The notes beneath the pieces were generated by a model. It made no database searches. It was not told the origin of the DNA and saw only the letters and a list, made by a program, of their open reading frames with translations. A DNA stretch of 9,309 nt from Candidatus Hydrogenedentota bacterium (GTDB taxonomy: Bacteria > Hydrogenedentota > Hydrogenedentia > Hydrogenedentiales > CAITNO01), in the NCBI GenBank assembly GCA_903922535.1, contig CAIXUF010000782.1:1-9309 (forward strand), in the 5' to 3' direction. This document shows, in pieces, positions 1-6,337 of the stretch. The stretch's first letter is position 1, and every line of letters begins with the position of its first letter. Position numbers and translations under genes: made by a program.

Positions 1-1033
1 CGCCCGAAACCCGCGGGTGCTGCATGTCGTTGACATCAGCGAGAACAGTCTTGTGGAGCTTGTGCGGGACATCCGCAGTTCCATGGGCTATATTGACGGT
101 GATTTTCAGACCTTCACGCTGGACTGCGGCGCGGTTGAGTTTGAGGTGATGATGTCGGTCATGGGGCGCTATGACTATATTCTGAACCTGTCGGCGCTGA
201 AGCACGTGCGCAGTGAGCGCGATCCCTTCACCCTGATGCGGATGATCGACGTTAACATACTGAACACGGAAAAGACGCTGCAACTGGCGCGCGGGGTAGG
301 GGCGCGCAAGTATTTCTGCGTCTCGACGGACAAAGCGGCCAATCCGGTCAACATGATGGGCGCGTCAAAACGGATCATGGAGCTTTTCCTGATGCGGGCC
401 AGCGCGGAAATCCCGGTTTCAACCTCACGCTTTGCCAACGTCGCATTCTCCGACGGCAGCCTGCTTCACGGTTTTAACCAACGTATGCTGAAACAGCAGC
501 CCCTCTCGGCGCCACGGGATGTGAAACGCTATTTTGTGACCGACAAGGAATCGGGCGAACTGTGCCTGCTGTCGTGCCTTCTGGGCGAGAACCGGGACGT
601 GTTCTTCCCGAAACTGAGCGAGAAGCTGCACCTGACCACGTTTTCCGACATCGCGGTCCGGTTTTTGGACATGCATGGATATGCGCCGGAGCTTTGCGCC
701 ACGGAGGAAGAGGCGCGGGGTCTTGTCCCGAAACTCGCGCCAAACAAGAAGTGGCCCTGTTATTTCTTTGACTCGGACACCACCGGGGAAAAGGATTTCG
801 AGGAGTTCTTCACCGGGGCCGAGACGCTGGACATGGCCCGTTTTCAGAGTGTCGGCGTGATAAAGAACGCCCTTGAGAAGAATGATCCCAGGCCCGGCCG
901 GTTCATCTCCGAGATAGCGGCGCTAAAGGCGCGAAAGAACTGGACCAAGGAGGAGGTGGTTGCGCTTTTCAAGGAGACGCTTCCCGAATTCGGGCACAAA
1001 GAGACGCACAAGAACCTTGACCAAAGGATGTGA
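1..1033 (+). CDS. UDP-sugar 4,6-dehydratase, CapD/WbpM/PglF family (5' end missing)
   Basis: Short-chain dehydrogenase/reductase of the polysaccharide-biosynthesis CapD family. Relatives use bound NAD(P)+ to convert UDP-GlcNAc to a UDP-4-keto-6-deoxy sugar in the cytoplasm, the first step toward bacillosamine, QuiNAc or FucNAc sugars. The frame is open from base 2, giving 343 visible residues. The GxxGxxG nucleotide loop must lie just upstream. Visible signatures in order: the DISENSLVELVRDIRSS block at about residues 11-27, SALKHVRSERDP (residues 64-75), VSTDKAANP (107-115) and NMMGASK (117-123). The active site reads Ser-Met-Lys (S108, M119, K123), with Met where ordinary SDRs have Tyr, as known for WbpM/PglF. 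A C-terminal part rich in acidic residues (FDSDTTGEKDFEEFF, near residue 257) follows the catalytic fold. The stop is 2 bases before the next start, so the two are probably co-transcribed. The exact product (gluco, altro or another keto sugar) cannot be read from sequence alone. Confidence 0.9.
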   Translation, partial: ARNPRVLHVVDISENSLVELVRDIRSSMGYIDGDFQTFTLDCGAVEFEVMMSVMGRYDYILNLSALKHVRSERDPFTLMRMIDVNILNTEKTLQLARGVGARKYFCVSTDKAANPVNMMGASKRIMELFLMRASAEIPVSTSRFANVAFSDGSLLHGFNQRMLKQQPLSAPRDVKRYFVTDKESGELCLLSCLLGENRDVFFPKLSEKLHLTTFSDIAVRFLDMHGYAPELCATEEEARGLVPKLAPNKKWPCYFFDSDTTGEKDFEEFFTGAETLDMARFQSVGVIKNALEKNDPRPGRFISEIAALKARKNWTKEEVVALFKETLPEFGHKETHKNLDQRM

Positions 1034-1035
1034 TA

Positions 1036-1725
1036 ATGTTGAAAAGAGGTATGGATATCTTTTTGTCGGGGTTGGCCCTGCTGGTGTTTCTGCCCTTCGG
1101 ACTCGTTATTGTCGCCATACTGCGGCTGACGGGCGAGGGCGAGGTGTTCTATGTTCAGCACCGCCCGGGAAGAGGCCAGAAAGTCTTTGGCCTTCTCAAA
1201 TTCGCCACCATGCTGAAGGACAGTCCAAACATCGGGCCAGGACTGCTCACCGTCCGCAACGACCCGCGGGTGCTGCCCTTCGGCCGGTTCCTGCGCAAGA
1301 CAAAACTGAACGAAATGCCCCAGCTTGTCAACATACTGAAGGGTGACATGAGCATCGTCGGGCCGCGCCCACTGTCGCCCGGCCAGTACGACTTCCTGTC
1401 GAAAGAGCACCTCGCCGAAATCTACAGCATGCGCCCGGGGCTGACCGGCATCGGCTCGATCGTTTTCAGGGACGAGGAGAAGCTGCTTTCGGAGAGCACC
1501 AAGGGGTATGAAAGATGCTTCCATGAAGACATCATGCCACTGAAGGCGAAACTGGAACTGTGGTACTTCCGGAACAAGTCCCTCTGGCTTGATGGTGTGT
1601 TGATCGTCCTGACCGCGTGGACGGTGCTGTTTCCCGACAGCGTTCTCTATCGGGGACTTTTGGGGTCCGGCTGGGATGCGGACTTTGGCGCGGTGTTTGA
1701 ATCAGAAAAACGGGAGGCGAAGTGA
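1036..1725 (+). CDS. Phosphoglycosyl transferase 1 (bacterial sugar transferase, PF02397), variant dyad
   Basis: Monotopic PGT of the PglC/WcaJ-like superfamily. Such enzymes transfer a sugar-1-phosphate from a UDP-sugar to undecaprenyl phosphate at the inner membrane and start glycan assembly. It has 229 residues. An amphipathic N-terminus leads into one hydrophobic re-entrant segment (about residues 8-29) broken by Pro20, then the cytosolic catalytic domain with GDMSIVGPRPL near 103-113. Two hallmark positions differ: the catalytic Asp-Glu pair is Asn92-Glu93 (LNEMPQ), and KFRTM reads KFATM (Ala57). The C-terminal half has RPGLTGIGS and FRDEEKLL, typical of a longer subfamily. I recall KFATM together with NELPQ in other annotated sugar transferases, so this may be a subfamily trait rather than decay; that is memory, not a search. 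The start at 1036 is chosen over GTG at 1030 because AAGGA (1024-1028) sits 7 bases upstream. Following the dehydratase by 2 bases suggests it uses that pathway's product. Confidence 0.9.
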   Translation: MLKRGMDIFLSGLALLVFLPFGLVIVAILRLTGEGEVFYVQHRPGRGQKVFGLLKFATMLKDSPNIGPGLLTVRNDPRVLPFGRFLRKTKLNEMPQLVNILKGDMSIVGPRPLSPGQYDFLSKEHLAEIYSMRPGLTGIGSIVFRDEEKLLSESTKGYERCFHEDIMPLKAKLELWYFRNKSLWLDGVLIVLTAWTVLFPDSVLYRGLLGSGWDADFGAVFESEKREAK

Positions 1726-1741
1726 TCAGGGGCACGAAAAC

Positions 1742-2965
1742 ATGAGGGTGCTGTTCCTGACACAATGGTACCAGCCGGAGCCTTTCTTCAAAGGCCTGCC
1801 CTTTGCCAAGGCGTTGGTTGAAAGGGGGCATGACGTTGAGGTTTTGACCGGTTTCCCAAACTATCCCGGAGGCAAAATATACCCCGGCTATTCTGTGCGC
1901 CCGTGGCAGCGTGAAATGATGGAGGGAATTCCCGTCATTCGGGTTGCGCTGTATCCCAGCCACAATTCCTCTGGTGTTGAGCGCATAGCCAATTATGTCA
2001 GCTTTGGGATTTCAGCGTTGTTTGCCGGGCCATGGCTGGTCAAGAGGCCCGATGTGATTTACGTCTACAACCTGGTCACGCTGGGTTGGGCGGCGTACTT
2101 TCTCCGCGCGTTGTATGGCTGCAAAGTCATTTATGACGTTCTGGACCTGTGGCCGGAATCCGTGGCCAATTCCGGCATGATGCGAAACCCGTGGGCCTTG
2201 CGGCTGCTCGAATGGTGGTGCCACCGGGTATACCGGGCGGCGGACCGCATCACCGTGCTTTCTCCCGGGTTCCGGCAGGCACTGGTTGACCGCGGCATGG
2301 AACCCGGCAGGATTGAAGTAATCTACAACTGGTGTGACGAGGTCGTTTTGGGGAGGGAGGAGCGCGACGAAGCCCTGGTCAGGGAACTGGGTCTTCAGGA
2401 CACGTTCAACATAATGTTTGCCGGCACCATGGGAATAATGCAGGGATTGGACACCGTGCTGGACGCGGCCCGCCTCTGCCGCGACCGGGTTCCCAGCGCC
2501 CGCTTTGTTCTGGTTGGAGGCGGCATCGATTGTGCCCGCCTGCAGTTGCGCGTCCAATCCGAAGGCCTGGCAAATGTGATTTTCATGCCCCCCCAGCCCC
2601 CAGCGGACATGGGCCGGATCTATGGACTGGCCCATGCGCTCTTGGTCCATCTGAAAGACGATCCTTTGTTCCGCATCACCATACCCTCCAAGACACAGGC
2701 CTGCATGGCCGCAGGCATTCCGATTATTATGGCGATGCGGGGTGACGCGGCAGACCTGGTCAGGCAGTCTGGCGGCGGGGTGGTGTGTGATCCCGAGAAC
2801 CCCGAGGCTGTCGTTGTCGCCGTGGAGGCGCTGATTGCGCTGTCCGAGACCGAACGATATAACATGGGTCGGCTGGGACAGCAGTACTACCAGGAAAACC
2901 TGTCCTTCAACCACGGGGTGGGGCGCTTTCTTCAGACCATGGATGCTTGCGCCAAGACGGAGTGA
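1742..2965 (+). CDS. Glycosyltransferase family 4, WbuB-like
   Basis: Cytoplasmic GT-B retaining glycosyltransferase expected to add a sugar from a nucleotide donor to a lipid-linked acceptor. It has 407 residues, normal for the family. The N-terminal acceptor domain starts MRVLFLTQWYQPEP and carries LTGFPNYPGGKIYPGY (residues 35-50), a strong WbuB/colanic-type GT4 marker. YDVLDLWPES (131-140) and VLSPGF (172-177) follow. The C-terminal donor domain has FAGTMG (226-231), LVGGG (257-261) and IPSKTQACMAAGIPI (314-328), followed by the RGDAADLV stretch. The usual first Glu of the GT4 E-x7-E motif is not evident in this PSK-TQ block; I believe this is common in WbuB relatives. The start at 1742 is chosen because AGGGG (1728-1732) lies 9 bases upstream and the protein begins exactly where relatives begin; an upstream in-frame start at 1676 would lie inside the previous gene. 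WbuB of E. coli is linked to FucNAc transfer, but the donor here is unknown. Confidence 0.92.
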   Translation: MRVLFLTQWYQPEPFFKGLPFAKALVERGHDVEVLTGFPNYPGGKIYPGYSVRPWQREMMEGIPVIRVALYPSHNSSGVERIANYVSFGISALFAGPWLVKRPDVIYVYNLVTLGWAAYFLRALYGCKVIYDVLDLWPESVANSGMMRNPWALRLLEWWCHRVYRAADRITVLSPGFRQALVDRGMEPGRIEVIYNWCDEVVLGREERDEALVRELGLQDTFNIMFAGTMGIMQGLDTVLDAARLCRDRVPSARFVLVGGGIDCARLQLRVQSEGLANVIFMPPQPPADMGRIYGLAHALLVHLKDDPLFRITIPSKTQACMAAGIPIIMAMRGDAADLVRQSGGGVVCDPENPEAVVVAVEALIALSETERYNMGRLGQQYYQENLSFNHGVGRFLQTMDACAKTE

Positions 2966-3029
2966 GCGGGCACAATAATCGGCCCGATGTCGGGGTGAAG
3001 GACGCGGCGAACAGGCCTCGGTTTTATCA

Positions 3030-3620
3030 ATGAATCCAAGCATATACAGGCGTTTTGGAAAACGGGCCATTGACTTTGGCGCGGCCTGTCTTGCGCTGAC
3101 CCTCCTTTCACCATTGTTGATTTCCATTGCCGTCCTGATCCGTTTCAGTTCTCCGGGTCCTGTCATGTTTGTCCAGAAGCGGCTCGGGAAAGACGGGAAG
3201 ACATTCAACGTGCTGAAATTCAGAACCATGACACACCGGGAGCGGGAGTCCAACACGGAAATCCTGGCGGACAATCCCGAGGTCACGCCGGTGGGGAAGG
3301 TTCTAAGAAGGTTCAAAATCGACGAGGTGCCGCAGCTTGTCAACGTCCTGCGGGGTGACATGTCCTTCATTGGGCCCCGGCCCGCCCTGCCCCAGCAGTT
3401 GTCCGAATATGACGAAACCGGGAGAATGCGGTTGACCGTGCGGCCGGGATTGACGGGATTGGCCCAGGTCAACGGGAACATCTATCTCTCATGGCCTGAG
3501 CGGTGGAAGTTCGACGCGGAGTACGTGAGGCGGCTGTCGCTCTTGTTGGACGCGCAAATTCTGGCAAAGACCGTCCTCGTCGTGATTCTGGGCGAGCACC
3601 GGTTCATCAGGGAAAGGTAG
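3030..3620 (+). CDS. Phosphoglycosyl transferase 2 (PF02397)
   Basis: A compact 196-residue monotopic PGT, predicted to prime undecaprenyl phosphate with a sugar-1-phosphate. The N-terminus has the basic KRAIDF motif and a hydrophobic re-entrant helix (about 13-37) with the helix-breaking Ser27-Pro28 pair known from PglC. The catalytic domain has PVMFVQKRLG (45-54), KFRTM (63-67), an intact Asp98-Glu99 dyad in FKIDEVPQ, then GDMSFIGPRPALP and RPGLTGLAQVNG. Among the three PGTs of this window it is closest to the standard type, with the short C-terminus seen in PglC-like enzymes. The ATG at 3030 is the only reasonable start in frame, but no strong Shine-Dalgarno precedes it. It is 64 bases after the GT4 gene and 5 bases before the formyltransferase. 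The substrate cannot be assigned. Confidence 0.92.
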   Translation: MNPSIYRRFGKRAIDFGAACLALTLLSPLLISIAVLIRFSSPGPVMFVQKRLGKDGKTFNVLKFRTMTHRERESNTEILADNPEVTPVGKVLRRFKIDEVPQLVNVLRGDMSFIGPRPALPQQLSEYDETGRMRLTVRPGLTGLAQVNGNIYLSWPERWKFDAEYVRRLSLLLDAQILAKTVLVVILGEHRFIRER

Positions 3621-3625
3621 GCAAA

Positions 3626-4636
3626 ATGCAGGAGGAAAACCGGCCTTTTCGCATTGCCCTGGCGGGAAGCGTTCAGACGTCCAGGCAGATTCTTCAGGCG
3701 TTGCTCAGGAACGGGGCGCATGTGGTTGGCGTATGGGGACTCTCGGCACGGAAGAGTGCCGGCGTGTCAGGCTGCGCGCGGATGGATGATCTTTCTGCGG
3801 CCCACGGCATTCCCTACTGCGAGTTTGAAAAGATCAACCATCCCGAAACGGTCTCCGGCATATCCCAGTCAAAGCCGGACTTGCTCTTTGTTGTGGGTTT
3901 GTCACAAATGGTTGGGCGGGAATTGCTTGCTGTTCCAAAGTGCGGCTGCATCGGCTTTCATCCCACGGCACTTCCAAAAGGCCGGGGCCGGGCGCCATTG
4001 GCATGGTTGACCATGGAGGGCGGCACGGGGGCGGTGAGCTTCTTTCTCATGGACGAGGGTGCCGATTCCGGACCAATCTGTGTCCAGGAGCCGTTCACCG
4101 TCGGGGAAGACGACTATGCCTCGGACGTGACAGACAAAATATGCGCCGCGATTGATGTCGCGCTGGACCGTTGGATTCCCGACCTGAACCGCGGGGTTCT
4201 GTCGCACCAGGCCCAGGATCATGGGGCGGCGACGTATCGCGGCAAACGCGCCCCGGAAGACGGGCTGATTGACTGGCGATGTTCAGCGAAAGGCATTTAC
4301 GCCCTTGTCCGGGCCGCCTCCGAGCCTCATCCGGGGGCATACACGTATGTGAACGGGAGAAAACTGGTTGTCTGGCGGGCGAAGCCGGAGCGGGGGTTGA
4401 AATGCCTCGGCGTGACAGGCCGTGTGCTGCTTTGCGACGGGCGCGGAGCCCTGGTTCAGACGGGCGAGGGCCTGCTTTGGCTCGAAAGCCTCGAGTGGGA
4501 GGATGATGGCGTGATGTCTGCGGCACAACTGAAAGTTGGATGGAAACTGGGCTTTTGCGTGGAGGACGAGCTGTTCAGGCTGCATCGGGAACTCAATGCG
4601 CTTAAGGCCCTTGTCGGTCAACGGGACGGAGGCTGA
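3626..4636 (+). CDS. Formyltransferase, ArnA/Fmt-like, probably a sugar N-formyltransferase
   Basis: A 336-residue protein with the two Fmt-type domains: an N-terminal formyl-transfer Rossmann domain (about 1-190) and a C-terminal domain (about 210-310) with RGKRAPEDGLIDW and PHPGAYTYVNGRKL, close in pattern to the formyltransferase half of ArnA. Enzymes of this type move a formyl group from N10-formyl-tetrahydrofolate to an amino group; in a polysaccharide locus the acceptor is most likely a nucleotide-linked amino sugar rather than Met-tRNA. The core reads GFHPTALPKGRGRAPLAW (110-127), and ADSGPI (146-151) carries the catalytic Asp. His112 and Asp147 match the N-H-D triad, but the Asn two residues before His is Gly110. 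The start at 3626 has GGAAAGG (3611-3617) 8 bases upstream; the longer frame from 3503 overlaps PGT 2 and lacks family similarity. The gene is tightly packed with both neighbours and ends 4 bases before the deacetylase gene. Confidence 0.85.
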   Translation: MQEENRPFRIALAGSVQTSRQILQALLRNGAHVVGVWGLSARKSAGVSGCARMDDLSAAHGIPYCEFEKINHPETVSGISQSKPDLLFVVGLSQMVGRELLAVPKCGCIGFHPTALPKGRGRAPLAWLTMEGGTGAVSFFLMDEGADSGPICVQEPFTVGEDDYASDVTDKICAAIDVALDRWIPDLNRGVLSHQAQDHGAATYRGKRAPEDGLIDWRCSAKGIYALVRAASEPHPGAYTYVNGRKLVVWRAKPERGLKCLGVTGRVLLCDGRGALVQTGEGLLWLESLEWEDDGVMSAAQLKVGWKLGFCVEDELFRLHRELNALKALVGQRDGG

Positions 4637-4640
4637 CCCT

Positions 4641-5321
4641 ATGAAGGTTCTTGTCATAGCACCTCATGCGGATGATGAGGTTCTGGGTGTGGGAGGAACG
4701 ATGGCACGCCTGGCTGATCAGGGGAGTGACGTTGTTGTTGCGGTGATGACCGGTCACGGCGACGACGCCGCCCATCCGATCTGGCCCAGCGAAGAGTGGG
4801 AAAAGGTGCGCGCTGAAGCACTGGCCGCCCACGAACTCCTGGGGGTCAGGGAGACGGTGTTCAGGAACATTCCCGCCGCTTTGGTTGCGGATCAACCGTC
4901 CTGGAAGGTCAACCAGGCGACGAAAGAGGTGATTGAAGAAATCCGCCCCGATTCGTTGTTTCTTCCCTTTCCCTATGACCTGCACCGCGATCACCGGGAG
5001 ATTTTTCATTCCTTTTCCGTGGCGTTTCGGCCAAGCTCCGAGGCGGGCCGCCGCATAAAATCCATCTTTGTGTATGAGGTGATGTCTGAGACCCACTGGA
5101 ATGTTCCGTATCTTGAGCCGGGCTTTACCCCGAACGCATGGTCGGACATTTCGGGTCATCTGAAGGTCAAGCTTGAAGCGTTGAAGTGCTTCGCCAGCCA
5201 GATGCAGAGTTTTCCCAACGCCCGGTCCCTGGAGGCGGTGGAAGCTTTGGCCAAGTGGCGGGGTTCCCTCATCGGGTTTCAGGCCGCGGAGGCATTCGTC
5301 CAGATCCGTTCCTTGTTGTAG
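4641..5321 (+). CDS. PIG-L/LmbE-family deacetylase
   Basis: A zinc-dependent N-deacetylase family member of 226 residues, standard length. The N-terminal metal motif is PHADDEVLGVGG (8-19), a variant of the usual P-H-P-D-D-E, giving His9, Asp11 and Asp12. The second motif is DLHRDH (113-118), with His115 and His118. Relatives remove acetyl or other N-acyl groups from GlcNAc-type sugars or related small molecules. There is no signal peptide, so it should act in the cytoplasm on a nucleotide sugar or lipid-linked intermediate. The start at 4641 fits the family N-terminus and has GGAGG-like bases (4628-4632) 8 bases upstream inside the end of the formyltransferase gene. Only 4 bases separate the two genes, so they are probably translated together. 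The pairing suggests deacetylation followed by formylation of the freed amine; this is inference. Confidence 0.9.
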   Translation: MKVLVIAPHADDEVLGVGGTMARLADQGSDVVVAVMTGHGDDAAHPIWPSEEWEKVRAEALAAHELLGVRETVFRNIPAALVADQPSWKVNQATKEVIEEIRPDSLFLPFPYDLHRDHREIFHSFSVAFRPSSEAGRRIKSIFVYEVMSETHWNVPYLEPGFTPNAWSDISGHLKVKLEALKCFASQMQSFPNARSLEAVEALAKWRGSLIGFQAAEAFVQIRSLL

Positions 5322-5534
5322 AATGGGATTGCGGCGGCGGGAGATTCATGGGCGCTGATGCGGAAGGATGACGCCCTTGAGCGTCTTCGCGCGGGTGATA
5401 ATTGGGCGGTTCTGGCCGGGGCGCTGGGATTGGCGGCACGCGGGTCGCATTGTGCGGCGCGGACCAATCCAACCAAGGACAGACCATGTTGGGGCGTCCG
5501 ACTGGACGTCCGATTACGTAAAGGAGTACTTTGG
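5322..5534. other. 213-bp gap without a convincing gene
   Basis: This is the longest non-coding stretch in the window. An open frame from ATG 5358 runs in phase into the acetyltransferase gene, but its 59 residues look like no family I know and would displace the conserved N-terminus, so I do not call it. Near the right end the 7-mer CGTCCGA occurs twice (5496-5502 and 5508-5514), 5 bases apart, overlapping a small CGTCC/GGACG hairpin. I see no clear terminator or strong promoter. Confidence 0.5.
5521..5526 (+). promoter_or_regulatory. Shine-Dalgarno site fixing the acetyltransferase start
   Basis: AAGGAG lies 8 bases before ATG 5535. It is the best ribosome binding site near the gene and decides against the longer in-frame start at 5358. 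Confidence 0.8.
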
Positions 5535-6203
5535 ATGAAGAAGACAATCGTTGTTCTCGGGGGGGGGGGCTTGGGGCGGGAGGTGTACTGGCATATCCTT
5601 GGAACGTGGCCGACAGCGAAAGTGGTGTTTGCGGATGACAATATCGACACGGGAGAGGTGGTCATAGGCGGGGAGAAAATCCCCGCCGTCAACAGTTGGA
5701 ACTTCGACGCGTTTCTGCCGACCGGGCTCGATTGCGGCGAAGAGCATGTCTGCGGTTTTGTCATCGGTGTGGGCGACCCGGAATCAAAGCAGAACATGGT
5801 GAAGAAAGCGCTCAAGAGCGGCCTGAAGCCGTTCCCCACAATCATTCATCCGCGGGCAGTGGTCCAGGGATTGGATTGCAGGATTGGCGTGGGGGGAGTC
5901 ATTACCCCCGGTTGTGTCATCACAACCAACGTCACGATTGGAGACTATGTCCTGCTCAATCTGAACAGCACGGTCGGGCATGACGCGGTGCTGGACGATT
6001 TTGTGACCATAAATCCATCCTGTTCCGTGTCCGGTTGCGTCACATTGGGCAAGGCTGTTGACCTGGGGACCGGCACGGTGATCCGTCAGGGGATCTCAAT
6101 AGCGCCCGGCGTGGTCACCGGAGCGCAGAGCTGCGTCGTGAAGGACATTGACGAACCTGGAATCACAGTGGTGGGCATTCCCGCGAAGAAACTTGCGCGG
6201 TAG
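5535..6203 (+). CDS. PglD/NeuD-type sugar O/N-acetyltransferase
   Basis: A left-handed beta-helix acyltransferase of 222 residues. The N-terminal part (about 1-100) is a small Rossmann-like domain opening with IVVLGGGGLGREV (5-17), which in PglD binds the UDP-sugar. From about residue 104 the protein is hexapeptide repeats (IGVGGVITPGCVI, IGDYVLLNLNSTVGHDAVLDD and onward) ending VVGIPAKKLAR, the usual close of this family. His149 in STVGHD matches the catalytic base of PglD. Relatives acetylate the 4-amino group of UDP-4-amino-4,6-dideoxy sugars with acetyl-CoA, or O-acetylate sialic acid. With a 4,6-dehydratase and a DegT aminotransferase in the same locus, the PglD-like role is more likely. 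Codons 9-12 are encoded by a run of 11 G followed by C, a possible slippage site. Unlike its neighbours, this gene is flanked by long gaps on both sides. Confidence 0.9.
   Translation: MKKTIVVLGGGGLGREVYWHILGTWPTAKVVFADDNIDTGEVVIGGEKIPAVNSWNFDAFLPTGLDCGEEHVCGFVIGVGDPESKQNMVKKALKSGLKPFPTIIHPRAVVQGLDCRIGVGGVITPGCVITTNVTIGDYVLLNLNSTVGHDAVLDDFVTINPSCSVSGCVTLGKAVDLGTGTVIRQGISIAPGVVTGAQSCVVKDIDEPGITVVGIPAKKLAR
5559..5569 (+). repeat. Poly-G tract of 11 in the acetyltransferase gene
   Basis: Eleven consecutive G bases encode part of Gly9-Gly12. Losing one G shifts the frame to a TAG at 5665-5667; gaining one leads to a TGA at 5636-5638. Either change would give a product of roughly 35-45 residues, so the tract would act as an on/off switch if it varies. 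It is by far the longest single-base run in the window. It could also simply be an assembly-sensitive run. Confidence 0.95.
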
Positions 6204-6337
6204 GCGCCTGCAAATGCGTTAAGAATGGCAACAGAGACCGGGCCGTTCAAGGGCTGCAGACCGGGGTTTGGTTCTTGTGAAAAGGACACGGTACAATGCC
6301 GCCATGTTTGGAGGCTCCATGAGAGCAATCAGGCACC
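6204..6337. other. 134-bp gap before PGT 3
   Basis: There is no gene here. The 8-mer AGACCGGG occurs twice (6235-6242 and 6258-6265), 23 bases apart. The right half holds a possible sigma-70-type promoter. No hairpin followed by a T run is visible, so there is no clear terminator. Confidence 0.5.
6268..6297 (+). promoter_or_regulatory. Possible sigma-70-type promoter upstream of PGT 3
   Basis: TTGGTT (6268-6273) and TACAAT (6292-6297) are spaced by 18 bases and lie about 40 bases before the PGT 3 start. The -10 box matches TATAAT at 5 of 6 positions; the -35 box matches only the TTG core. The placement in a gap is sensible, but the sequence alone is weak proof. Confidence 0.3.

Noticed and set aside
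844..1524. 226-residue open frame on the - strand over the dehydratase end and PGT 1
   Set aside because: Antisense to two well-supported genes; no family motif and no sensible ribosome site seen.
2588..2594. Run of seven C in the GT4 gene as a second slippage site
   Set aside because: Too short to be notable in GC-rich coding DNA and fully explained by the Pro codons of the conserved FMPPQPP segment.
2966..3029. CGGGC/GCCCG inverted repeat after the GT4 gene as a terminator
   Set aside because: The stem is only 5 bp with a 10-base loop, and no T run follows; the next gene is close and in the same direction.
2012..3481. 489-residue open frame on the - strand across the GT4 and PGT 2 genes
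   Set aside because: It is antisense to two strongly supported genes and spans the gap between them. Its composition (many Pro, Arg, His, Gln) is typical of a GC-rich shadow frame, with no recognisable motif.
5377..5402. TTGAGC and GATAAT as a promoter for the acetyltransferase
   Set aside because: The spacing is only 14 bases and the -35 match is partial, so it is likely chance.
5358..5534. In-phase N-terminal extension of the acetyltransferase, or a small separate gene
   Set aside because: ATG 5535 has a strong AAGGAG site and gives the conserved family N-terminus; the 59 extra residues resemble nothing I know.
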